From NCBI GenBank assembly GCA_003427395.1, contig BFEA01000682.1, positions 707,617 to 750,042 of the forward strand: a DNA stretch of 42,426 nt. The letters are read 5' to 3'. Below the pieces are notes generated by a model, which was given only the letters and a program-made list of their open reading frames with translations, was not told where the DNA came from and ran no database searches. Both the position numbers and the translations under genes were made by a program. Of this stretch, positions 23,578-33,231 are shown piece by piece. The first letter of the stretch is position 1. The number at the start of each line of letters is the position of its first letter. Source of the DNA: Chara braunii (lineage: Eukaryota; Streptophyta; Charophyceae; Charales; Characeae).

Positions 23578-24228
23578 TGGCTTCTGGCATATCACATACA
23601 GGAGCAAACATTGTTGATCCAAATACTTTGCGTCCAAAGCGCAAACAACCTAACATGGAAGAAGAATTGCAAGTATCGAAAGGTCTATGCGAAAAAAAAA
23701 CGCACTAGGACACATATAATTCACAACAAGATGTTTGAACTACAAACATTCATTGAAGAACTAAGACCTGCCGGATCATTACTAGTAAGTGAACGAGGAT
23801 ATCTTGTTCAATTGAAATGGCGTTGGGCAGAAGAAGTACGTGTGGTCGACATGATTCTTGCTGATACAGGCCAAGAAGCGCAAGTTGATGATATGCATTG
23901 GACACTCACCAACGTCCACGGAACTGCATACAACGATATACTATCGCTACTACGAAAGGGGATTATATACGACTACGATGAAGACCTTGCTATGCCGCCA
24001 ATCGAAGCTCTACTGACATTCAACAAAACAACAGGCCACATAATTCACCAATGAAACGATATCAGTTATTCATGTTTCAATGCCAACACAAGGTCAATGG
24101 AACCTGCTCCGTCAAATGGAATTGCACAACGTAATGTGCAATCGATATCAAATGATCATATTTTTTCTGCAAACAATTCGACAACGACGACTTCAAACAC
24201 TCAACAAGATCAAGATAGAGAAGCATGA
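23578..24228 (+). pseudogene. ACC2 copy B (frameshifted)
   Basis: This is the first unit of a 688-bp tandem duplication. It begins MASGISHT like copy C, but one extra base in the GAAGAAGAATTGC stretch (about 23665) moves the remainder into another frame. From about 23670 to 24054 it matches copy C closely (RPAGSLLV, RWAEEVRVVDMILADT, YNDILSLLRKG, YDYDEDLAMPP). After a TGA at 24052 the same frame stays open for 57 more codons to 24228, rich in Ser, Thr, Asn and Gln. Confidence 0.75.
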
Positions 24229-24265
24229 ATACAAGGTAATAAATACAAAAATCAAATAAAACCTA

Positions 24266-24742
24266 ATGGCTTCTGGCATATCACATACAGCAGCAAACAC
24301 TGTTGATCCAAATACTTCGCGTGCAAAGCGCAAAGAACCTAACATGGAAGAATATTGCAAGTATCGAAAGGTCTATCCGAAAAAAAAGCACACCAGGACA
24401 CATATCATTCACAACAAGATGTCTGAACTACAAACATTCATTGAAGAACCAAGACCTGCCGGATCATTACTAGTAAGTGAACAAGGATATCTTGTTCAAT
24501 TCAAATGGCGTTGGGCAGAAGAAGTACGTGTGGTCGATATGATTCTTGCTGATACAGACGAAGAAGCGCAAGTTGATGATATGCATTGGACACTCACCAA
24601 CGTCCACGGAACTATATACAACGATATACTATCGCTACTACGAAAGGGGACTATATACGACTACGATGAAGACCTTGCTATGCCACCAATCATAGCTCTA
24701 CTGACATTCAACCAAACAACAAGCCACATAATTCACCAATGA
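24266..24742 (+). CDS. ACC2 copy C, small unknown protein (158 aa, intact frame)
   Basis: I do not recognise this family. It is the only full-length open accessory gene here. Visible parts: an N-terminal tail (MASGISHT), a Lys/Arg-rich stretch at residues 20-50 (KRKEPNME, PKKKHTRTH) that could act as a nuclear signal or contact nucleic acid, then a probable compact domain from residue 53 with FKWRWAEEVRVVDMILADTD, HWTLTNVHG, YNDILSLLRKG and acidic YDYDEDLA. No signal peptide, membrane segment or metal site is seen. The start agrees with copies A and B. The same frame continues after the TGA at 24740 for 57 codons to 24916, also conserved in copy B, so the original protein may have had about 216 residues. 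It lies downstream of ACC1 in the element; expression is unproven. Confidence 0.6.
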   Translation: MASGISHTAANTVDPNTSRAKRKEPNMEEYCKYRKVYPKKKHTRTHIIHNKMSELQTFIEEPRPAGSLLVSEQGYLVQFKWRWAEEVRVVDMILADTDEEAQVDDMHWTLTNVHGTIYNDILSLLRKGTIYDYDEDLAMPPIIALLTFNQTTSHIIHQ

Positions 24743-25092
24743 AACGATATCAGGTATCCATGTTTCAATGCCGACACAAGATCAATGGAACTTGCTCCGC
24801 CAAATAAAATTGCACAACATAATGTGCAATCGACATCAAATGATCATATTTCTTCTGCAAACAATTCGACAACGACGGCTTCAAACACTCAACAAGATCA
24901 AGATAGAGCAGCATGAACTACAAGGTAATAAATACAAAAATCAAATAAAATCTCCTACTTTTTTTTCCCGCTTATCTTATATCATCATTTTTCTCAATAA
25001 TGATATTCCAAAATGAAAAAAATAATCCAAATCAAACAAATTAATACATTGAACTTATTTAAAATATTTTATGTCCTAATAAACACATACAT

Positions 25093-25496
25093 TTGTTTTA
25101 TGTTTCTTCATGTGGTTTATTTTCTTTGCAGATGCTTATTCCTATTCATCATTTACACATTATGTCAATCCTTCACCGATTTTTCAACGTTCTTCGCACA
25201 TACTTAAAACAACACAATCCTCATCATCCAACACAAATCAATGAAGAAGGTATTGTTATATCTTACTTTGCTTACCACTGTACAACTTCTATCTCCTTAT
25301 ATATCTTCTTGGCAGATACCACACCAACAAATCTTCAAAATCTTCGTATTTCAATTATCAGCGATATCATTTCTGTTCTTGATGTTGCTCATCTCGGAAC
25401 AAGAATTCTACTAACTAATACTACTCATCATAGATTTATTTATAGATCCCTTATAACTTTCAATGCATCTTTCACTTTTATATATACTCTGAATTA
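25093..25496 (+). CDS. ACC2 copy D, distant relative (uncertain)
   Basis: The open frame contains FLADTTP, IISDIISVLDVAHLG and RSLITFN, which line up with MILADTD, IYNDILSLLRKG and IALLTFN of copy C at nearly the same spacing. Overall similarity is low. The frame also contains strong intron-like signals: TTTTCTTTGCAG ends at 25131, GAAGAAG followed by GTATTG lies at about 25247, and ATCTTCTTGGCAG ends at 25316. Part of the open frame may therefore be an intron. Treat the exact structure as unknown. Confidence 0.4.
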
Positions 25497-25687
25497 AACT
25501 AAAATAATATAATACGTATCTTACAACATACAAAACATTATAGTTTCATCTCTATATCATACAACTATATAAAACATTACATTTCTATCCTCATACTATA
25601 ACTATAAAATAACTCGTTTTTCTTTTTATCGTGTTTCTTGGCAGATAAAAAATAATTCCGAAAAGACCATCAAGACCAAGCAACCGC

Positions 25688-26080
25688 ATGGAGCCTGCAA
25701 TGCGACATGAAAGATACATACATCACACGGAAACTATTGACCTCAAACGATATCTTCGTGTCTTTCCTATATATCAACCAACGCCAATCGCAGAAACTGG
25801 ACTTCTGGTATATCATCACAAATGACGACGAGGACGACAGAACATGATGGCGATTTATTTAGCGGATACAGATCAACCAGAAGCAGTCGGCGACATCCAT
25901 GCAGCACTCAGCACAAAATACATGGACACATACAAAGACCTGATTCCATTACTACGAACAGTCGCAGTCTACGACTACAACGATAACTTTGACATTTCAC
26001 TAATAGAAAAAACTATCACATTTCATTACACTTCTAATGATCACAAAACACTAGAACCTCCAGGACTAACATTCGATGCC
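25688..26080 (+). pseudogene. ACC2 copy E, diverged
   Basis: The frame from MEPAMRHER at 25688 leads to IYLADTDQPEA, YMDTYKDLIPLLR and VYDYNDNFD, matching MILADTDEEA, IYNDILSLLR and IYDYDEDLA of copy C. A TGA at 25823 falls where copy C has Trp (KWRW versus K-stop-RR). Downstream of about 26080 the frame runs into the hairpin satellite and is no longer homologous. A pyrimidine tract ending TTTCTTGGCAG just upstream (25644) resembles a 3' splice site. Confidence 0.6.
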
Positions 26081-26171
26081 CATTTCCAACATATGATACG
26101 AGAGAAGGTTAACAACAGTCGTATTTTTCATCACCACTTCAGGACACTCTTCACCACTTCAGCCTGTCAAA

Positions 26172-26930
26172 ACAGGTGGTTTTCAGGGTCTTCGGACCTT
26201 TCACCCCTTCAGGACCATTCAGGTCTGAAAATCCTGAATGGTCCTGAAGCGGTGAAAGCTCCGAAGACCCTGAAAACCACTTGTTTAGGCAGGCTGCATC
26301 CTCAAGTGGTGAAGGGTGGTTTTCATGGTCTTCAAACCTTTCACCACTTCAAGACCGTTCAGGATTTTCAGACTGCCTAAACATGTGGTTTTCAGGGTCT
26401 TCGGACCTTTCACCACTTCAGGATCATTCAGGTATGAAAATCCTGAATGGTCCTGAAGTGGTGAAAGCTCCGAAGACCCTGAAAACCACCTGTTTAGGCA
26501 GGCTGCATCCTCAAGTGGTGAAGGGTGGTTTTCATGGTCTTCAGACCTTTCACCACTTCAAGACCATTCATGATTTTCAGACTGCCCAAAACNNNNNNNN
26601 NNNNNNNNNNNNNNNNNNNNNNNNNNNNNNNNNNNNNNNNNNNNNNNNNNNNNNNNNNNNNNNNNNNNNNNNNNNNNNNNNNNNNNNNNNNNNNNNNNNN
26701 NNNNNNNNNNNNNNNNNNNNNNNNNNNNNNNNNNNNNNNNNNNNNNNNNNNNNNNNNNNNNNNNNNNNNNNNNNNNNNNNNNNNNNNNNNNNNNNNNNNN
26801 NNNNNNNNNNNNNNNNNNNNNNNNNNNNNNNNNNNNNNNNNNNNNNNCAGGTGGTTTTCAGGGTCTTCGGACCTTTCACCACTTCAGGACCATTCAGGAT
26901 TTTCAGACTGCCAAAAACTCTCACTTCAGA
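26172..26930. repeat. Satellite of long hairpins, 209-bp period
   Basis: Each unit contains a near-perfect inverted repeat of about 52 bp per arm. In unit 1 the left arm is 26172-26223 (ACAGGTGGTTTTCAGGGTCT at its start) and the right arm is 26233-26284 (ending in GACCCTGAAAACCACTTGT), with a ~9-base loop around TCTGAAAAT. Unit 2 starts at 26381. Between hairpins lies a half-similar direct copy (GGTGGTTTTCATGGTCTTCA) closing with TTTTCAGACTGCC. The array enters a gap (26593-26847) and resumes to about 26930. Open frames through it are repeat shadows. Confidence 0.9.
26593..26847. other. Assembly gap (Ns) inside the hairpin satellite
   Basis: A run of 255 Ns. Hairpin repeats flank both sides, so the true copy number is unknown. 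Confidence 0.98.
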
Positions 26931-27049
26931 ATTTTCATTCCTAAATTTTCAGCTATCCGATAACCGGTTGTGTATGATACCACAACCTCTTCCTATCTAT
27001 ACATTACCACTTCGCCCAAATACACCTCCCAATTCTAATAATAAAATTA

Positions 27050-28869
27050 AATAAAAATCGACTAATATTAACATACTAATTCTGACTCCTCAATGACAAT
27101 TCACCTAAATAAAGACAAAAAGATAAATTATATATATTCAATAACTATCAAACATCATATACATGCAATCTCATACCACGCAGATGACAAGCTAATTTGG
27201 AGACTTCAACATTAATCTCAAATGACCAAAAAACTGCAATATGCTCTGTTTTTTTTTCACTGTAAAAAGAACCTTCTTTGTTAGACGTAAGGATTTGAAA
27301 TTCTTGTTCCAACAACTTGCACATCTTTATCTACTGGTTATTCCATTGTCTTCTCAATTTTTCCTTCTTCTCCTCCTTGCATTTTTTTTTATCCTAATTT
27401 TCTTCAATATCCCATTATAATAACTCGTAACAAATACTAAACCCATATCCTCATTTCTTTCAATCCATAATCATAGCAAACTGATTTCGAAAAATAAGAA
27501 AACCACACAAAAAGAAAGAAATTGGTTTTTATTCACCTAGGCAAAAACAAACAAACTAGCATCAGTTACAGCAAAAACCAAGCTGGTCATCTCACCCTTG
27601 CTTTGTAACACGNAAGGGTACANTACTTGATACTAATTAGAATGNTTTTTTCAAATTAGTTCATGTAGACCTCCGCTGCTATAAAGGCAAAGACNAGACA
27701 NATTCTTAGAAGCTAAGTNGTTTTTAGACTTNAGGAGTCGTATAGATNCTATGAATTATACCATAGTATAAGACCCGACTATAAACATACTTTTCTTGTA
27801 CATAAAATAGTGGTCCACTCATATGAATTGTTCCAACTTAGTGTCCTTTCTCCTTATACTATCCTTTTCCCCCATGATTGTTTCAGTTTTGTTGCTTTAA
27901 ATCATCGTCTGCATTCTCCTTACTTACCTCCTCTGCCCCTTTAAGCAATACAAAGCTGTAAGATGGACCTCGCTCACTCTCGATCTAAAGTATAATGTGC
28001 AAAGATGTGCTCTTGTATATGAAAGATCAGTGTCCCAATGAGAATTTTCATTGTTTGGTACACCTAAGCTAAACCAGTTAATGCTACCGAGATAAATCCG
28101 GGTTGAACTGTCATGTCGCCAGCCTCTTTCTTTTCTGACATTAAATTGATATGTCACCTTTTGAAAATAAAATAAATAAATATATATATATATATATATA
28201 TATAAATCCATGAAAGAGCAAAAACTCAGGCCTGAGTAGTCGCCTGAGTAGTCGCCTGACTACGCAACAATCTCCATGCAATGCATTTGCATGAAGAATG
28301 TTGNGTAGTTNAGCTAGGCCCTTGGTCAGGGATTGTTCGCAACTTGGCAGATTTATTTGGCAACTGGCCTCTCCAGAAGAAGAATAACAAACGAATCTCT
28401 CACAGCAATCACGCACAAAACTTAGTAAAAAAAAATGCTTCGCCAAGGCAGCCCAGACTCGAGAGAAAGCCTCACTCTAGTACACAACACTGTACGTGCA
28501 TTTACATGCCTTCTGGTCTCGCATAGTCATTGGCTCCACTACACAACACTGTACATGCATTTACATGCCTTTTAAACCAGATCCATTCAGAATATTGGAT
28601 ATGCATGTAATTTGTTCACAAAACAATGTCAATCTAACAAAATCTGTTCAATATTCTTTCCCTTGTACCCCGCCCAATCACACATGCACTACAAATCTGA
28701 AACAACCTAAACCATACTCTCTAGCAATTGTAAAATCGCAGCCTCATATGATCATCTCTGCAGCCCCGCATGGTCATCCCTACAAACGCCAAGGCTACAA
28801 TCTCCTAGCCCCTGGCTGCGCCCCCGCGCTCCGCGCGGTCACAGTTTATATAGTCTTCTGAGTGTGCCA
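27050..28869. other. No gene recognised; minor repeats
   Basis: Mostly AT-rich sequence without a credible coding region. It contains isolated Ns (27612-27748), a TA microsatellite (about 28176-28204), three copies of GCCTGAGTAGTC-like 12-mers (28231-28262), and a 59-bp tandem duplication of ACACAACACTGTACRTGCAT at 28482 and 28541. Confidence 0.6.
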
Positions 28870-30460
28870 ATGCCAGTCTTGGGCATAACACTAATTGGTT
28901 ACAGCATTGAACTTTCGAGGCGAAGGTACGAGGGTCGAGCGCAGCAACCGGCGACGATGGAACATTGGAGCGGTTGAAGATGCCAGGGGGTTGAGGGCCC
29001 GACAGGGCTATCCCCCTTGGTTTTGTTGCTGGCCCATCCATGGGCCCGGTTGATGGAACCGAGAGGGGGCACCGACGGTCTCCCTCCCGAAAACAGCAGT
29101 CCCTGATGTTCGTATTTTTCAGTTTATTTTATTTTTATTTTTCTTTTTTTAGTTGTCGGTCCCTGTTTCTGGGACGCGACACAAGTATTGATGTCGGGGC
29201 TGTGTGCGGGGATCAGGGGTCGTAGCATAAGTGGTGCACCCTAAAACTGCTGAAAAATACAAGCATGGGTCCTTTGGGACATTCGTTAAAAATTGGAGTG
29301 ATACAAAGCAGGCTAGCTTGACCACTGACTTCGGGGGATGGCGAAGTCTCTCTATTTCTGCCTGGCCCGGGACGCGAGCCAAGGAGCCAACGTATATGCC
29401 AACCGGTGGGTGCGTAGTCAACGAGGCAGAAGAAATCGAGTGGGCGGGAACCACCTGTGGGTCCACCATCCGCCAACCGTGATCTGCTGCAGGGCAGCTG
29501 TCCACCACCCGCGAGCTGCAGAAAGAGGTTTTGAGTGTGAGCATGCCAGTTGGGACCAGAAAGATGCAAACTGTGTCCGGACGAAGTGACACAGGGCACG
29601 GTACGAAGGTCCACTGCGGTGCAGATTGCATAGTTGTGTGCCTGGAACCCGTTCCACTGCGGTCTTCAAAGTTTCATTTTGAATATTTGCAACTACCACC
29701 AAGATCTGCACGAGGACCCACAAATGGTGGACTATGCTTGAGCTGTGGTGGAGGTCGCAACTGTACCGGCCGACAAGATCGTTCGTCAGCCTGGGTATAG
29801 AGGCGGAAAACTTATCGAGTCAGCACATAGCTGGCGTCCTCCGAAGTTGGATAGCTGAAGCTGTTGAACAGTTTTATCGTGTAAATCAGATTGGCTGGTT
29901 GTCGGTCCTCCTCGAAGTTTCTGCAGTGTAGCTAGAGCCATTAGGCAGTGTTAGTGCACGACTGTGAGACTGTGCGCTACGATCAGGGGACAGGCGGCAT
30001 TAGTGTACGATAGTGAGACCGTGTGCTACAACCGGGGACCGATAAAACGGGGTAGGAGGAGGCGATGCCAGAAGGAGAACCAAACAGCGGGTGAACCTGG
30101 ACACGGGTGCGTGCCAGATACGTCCAGAATGAGGCGGAGATGGTGCAGATCAGAAGGAAGACGGAGGTAAATGAGGAAGTATATGTATTTTGCTCGATTG
30201 TCAACCATTTTGGGAGAGGTAAGAAGCGGGATAGGGGTTTTGGAGCCAGGCGAACCGGAATTTGATGTTAGTTGTAGTAGAAAGTTAGTAGAATAGGGGC
30301 TGGAAGAGAAATGGCTTGCGTTGAGATGTTGGGAAGGAAGGATATGGCTCAGAAGAAAGGTTGTATCTCTCGCGTTTCTTAATGAAATCGGGCGAGGAAA
30401 GATGATGGTCCGGGGTTTTGGCATATTCCGGATCAGATGGCGATGCTAGTTTTCCCAATC
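28870..30460. mobile_element. GC-rich dispersed element E2 (relative of E1)
   Basis: Homology to E1 starts at CTTGGGCATAAC (28879) and continues through GTTGAGGGCCCGACAGGGCT, ATCCCCCTTGGTTTTG, a T-rich stretch, GGTCCCTGTTTCTGGGACGC and two units of the ~176-bp repeat (30193, 30369). Just after the start, ACACTAATTGGTTACAGCA and GGGTCGAGCGC look like the D-arm and T-arm of a tRNA, which suggests a Pol III promoter head. No enzyme domain is seen. Minus-strand frames of 130-160 codons in this stretch have no family resemblance. Confidence 0.5.
30193..30460. repeat. ~176-bp repeat units inside E2
   Basis: Unit starts CTCGATTG (30193) and CTCGCGTTTC (30369) match those of E1, and each is followed at a similar distance by a GGGGTTTTGG block. 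The second unit is incomplete. Confidence 0.55.
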
Positions 30461-30930
30461 GGGCAACAATGTGGATGGTATGAACGGTAGAGGCTGCGCG
30501 ATTACTACGGGAATTTAGAAAACATTGATGAACCTTCTCGTGTTTCTGCAGAATATTCATATGTTCACTCCCCTCGCATTGGCGGACAGGCAAGTACTGT
30601 CGGATGCGATGCAAATGAGCAACGACGGGGCTGTGTGGACGCACACACACGAGAATGAGGGAGAAGAGGAGTCGACCTACATACCTGGTCGGAGGCGCAC
30701 GGAGCTGCAGAATGCAGAGTAGTGCATCTCTATGTGTTCTAGCGCAAGATTCAGTCTCATTCCGCACACTTAGCAAGCCATAGGGCGAGGCCGCTGCAGT
30801 TCATCGTGGCTATTGAGGTCGTGACAGTTAGGCTCGCTTGTGATGGTCAAAATGCTGATTGGTGTGTTGTTTGTCTATCCTGGAGATCACGATGGCTGCT
30901 CGTCTTATCCATAAAAGAGAGGGTCCTCAA

Positions 30931-30968
30931 GTGTGTGTGTGTGTGTGTCCGTGTGTGTGAGAGAGGGA

Positions 30969-31010
<42 letters not shown>
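30931..31010. repeat. GT and GA microsatellite
   Basis: About 28 bases of GT-rich repeat are followed by about 50 bases of GA repeat. Flanking sequences at 30620-30725 and 31010-31110 share GAGAAGAGGAG, CCTGGTCGGAGGCG and TCAGAA-like blocks, which suggests an older duplication of ~390 bp around the microsatellite. Confidence 0.85.
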
Positions 31011-31014
<4 letters not shown>

Positions 31015-31370
31015 AGAGGAGGTATCGAAGTGTTTACCTGGTCGGAGGCGAGAGGAGTTGCACGGTAAGAAGCGAGTATCTTCCCGTGATCCTTCAGAAG
31101 ATTCATTCCGATTTTGCTCATCTTAACGATGGACGTAGCCTTTCACTATCTCTCCACTTGCATGTGTATGGATGGAAAACAATGTATATTTCCATGATTT
31201 GAATAATGGTTCGTTCTCATTTTTGCACGTTTGATGAGTGACGGAATGCGAGTAATGGGCCACATGCTATGGCAGTGTATTTGCCCGAAATCCGGTTGGA
31301 GGTTTGCGTCCATTGTTCTTCCTCGTGATTTCATCCTCACAACGGTGTCATCCTCCTTACCTGAGGTCGC

Positions 31371-31465
31371 GCCCATCAGGTTGACCGTAGTCTCTCCCCA
31401 TCAATTTTTTTTTTTCTAAATCGTTGGTCAAGACTGCCCATCAGGTTGACCGTAGTCTCTCCCCT
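31371..31465. repeat. Short direct repeat (30 bp, 65-bp period)
   Basis: GCCCATCAGGTTGACCGTAG followed by TCTCTCCCC occurs at 31371 and 31436. The intervening bases are T-rich. Confidence 0.9.
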
Positions 31466-32726
31466 CGTAGCTGGTTGCTACCTCGCACGCCCCTCCCATC
31501 TGGGCGTTCTGCTACCTCCCCTTGCTAATTTTTTTGTTTTTGTTTTTATTCTTGTATATTTATCAGAATCTGACCATGCTCCCTACCACGTGCGTGGGGC
31601 AAGAACGAGAGTAAAAGAAAAACAGGGAGGGGAGAAGGTGCAGTAAGGGGAGTAAGGTTTTTACTACAGGCACGGGTAGCGACTCAATTCAGTTGGTATA
31701 CTGTTGAAAAGATGAATTTGAGTTCTCATCTGATTTAGTTATAAACAATAGTTTGAAGCTCATCGGAGCCAGATGTAGCGGGAGTTTGACTGATTGGGAA
31801 CTCTTTCTTGATTCTATGGGTGATGATGCATGATTGTTCTTAGTTGGTGGAACGATTTGTCTGGTTAATTCGGTGAATGAACGAGACCTTAGAGTGCTAA
31901 GTAGCTACAGAGGGGATATTTTATTTTGGTCAATTCTCAGATGGACTGTTTGGCGACCAATCGACGGAGATAGCAAGGTTGAGCGGATTGAGAGTTCTCA
32001 CTCGAGTCCGTAGACAGGTGGCACGGTGCCGTAGGTTCGTGGAACTATGCATTGCCACCTGCTTTTGAAGTCAGTGCAACTGCAGTTCAACAGCGCTGAG
32101 GTGGTATTTCATTCCCACAATAGGCTTAAGTTGTCGTACCTACTATATTGATGACACGATCATAATGTTGTTGGCTTTCGGGTTAAAAAATGGTGTAGTT
32201 AGCGAACAAGCCTAGGTTTGAGTTTGTCTTTCGTCTGAACTTTGCCATTCAAGTCCGAACTGCTGAGGTTGTAACTAATGGTCTGTTCTTGGGAGCATTG
32301 ACGCCTGCTGGGCAAGGTTCTGCCAGTCTTGTTGGTGTGACCAATATTGCAATGAAGAGCGATCTGACTTTCTCTGTGAGAGCACCGATCTGTTGTGAAA
32401 AGTTAGACGTGAGATCCTGCACCCGGTCTTTGTGGTCTGCGTGGTCTAGATCTGCATGTATTTTTGCTGCCACGTGTGACCTGCTGATTGCATTCACCAT
32501 GAACTCTGTTGTTTTGTTGAGTTGCTACATCTCGACCACATTTCAAATAGAGTACGAGGTGTACTCTATTGAAACACAACCTTCTCAGGCTTCGCAATGN
32601 NNTTTTAGTATGAGGGAANNACGACACAAATCGAAGAAGAAGTTGGACTCTTCAGAGGGGTCGCTGCAGCTAGGGGGACCTCCAGAGCATTGACTACGCT
32701 ACTTTGTGGTGGCAATTNGGCTATCT
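31466..32726. other. No gene recognised
   Basis: Mixed-composition sequence with short frames only and a few isolated Ns. The stretch 32620-32726 may be an eroded outer part of the inverted-repeat arm, but I could not align it confidently to the other side. Confidence 0.5.
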
Positions 32727-33231
32727 TACTGCGTATTTGGCCACCATTGTGGGACCCTCAGGTGCATCCAGATATATCAAGGCCCTCTCCTGCGAGCTGA
32801 GTTTGTCCCTCTCTTGGTTCTCGAGAGGCTGACATATCTACTTCGGCCCTTCTTATTCTAAATCTAGTCTAAGGTTACGAGAGGAAGGCGACAGGCGGGA
32901 TTGCAACCCGTAGGACCGCAGCAAGACCTTGTGGGAGGTCCACCCACTAATTGCGGGAGCTCTGCTGGAGCCCAGACGGGGTTCTGGAGGCAGGGAACAC
33001 CCACGTATAATGCTCGTTTTACGCATGTGATCCTTTTCCTTAAACTGTATTATCCTTTTGCTATTGCATGTCTGTAAGTATGAGTGATAAAAGATAATTG
33101 TTTTTCTTGTTTGAGTTCAGGACGTTGTTTTGAAAAGGTAAAATTGACAATTATGTATGATGAAGTCAGACTATCTGTGTGAATTCAGACAAGACAGATT
33201 TGCGACTTTACTTGTTGTTTTGTCGTGGAGG

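Larger units (their letters stand above)
23578..24954. repeat. 688-bp tandem duplication containing ACC2 B and C
   Basis: Unit 1 is 23578-24265 and unit 2 is 24266-24954. Similarity continues past the genes through the tail to GGTAATAAATACAAAAATCA, so the duplication covers the gene and about 210 bases of its 3' flank. Copy 1 of the element is cut before this point, so one cannot tell whether it had one or two units. Confidence 0.88.
14584..26140 (+). mobile_element. Helitron-like element, copy 2 (longest copy)
   Basis: The block holds, all on the plus strand, a Rep/helicase/Ulp1 gene, ACC1, and a cluster of four ACC2 copies. It is about 11.6 kb, uniformly AT-rich and unlike the GC-rich repeats on either side in the window. 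The hairpin satellite at 26172-26930 begins just after the last ACC2 copy and could be a subterminal part of the element. No certain TC 5' end or CTRR 3' end could be placed, so the limits given are those of the coding content. Confidence 0.8.

Noticed and set aside
26281-27054. 257-codon open frame.
   Set aside because: It is made of hairpin satellite units and a gap of Ns.
29149-30776. Minus-strand open frames of 130-163 codons in and after E2.
   Set aside because: They overlap one another in different frames, cross repeat units, and show no conserved motif or counterpart in E1.
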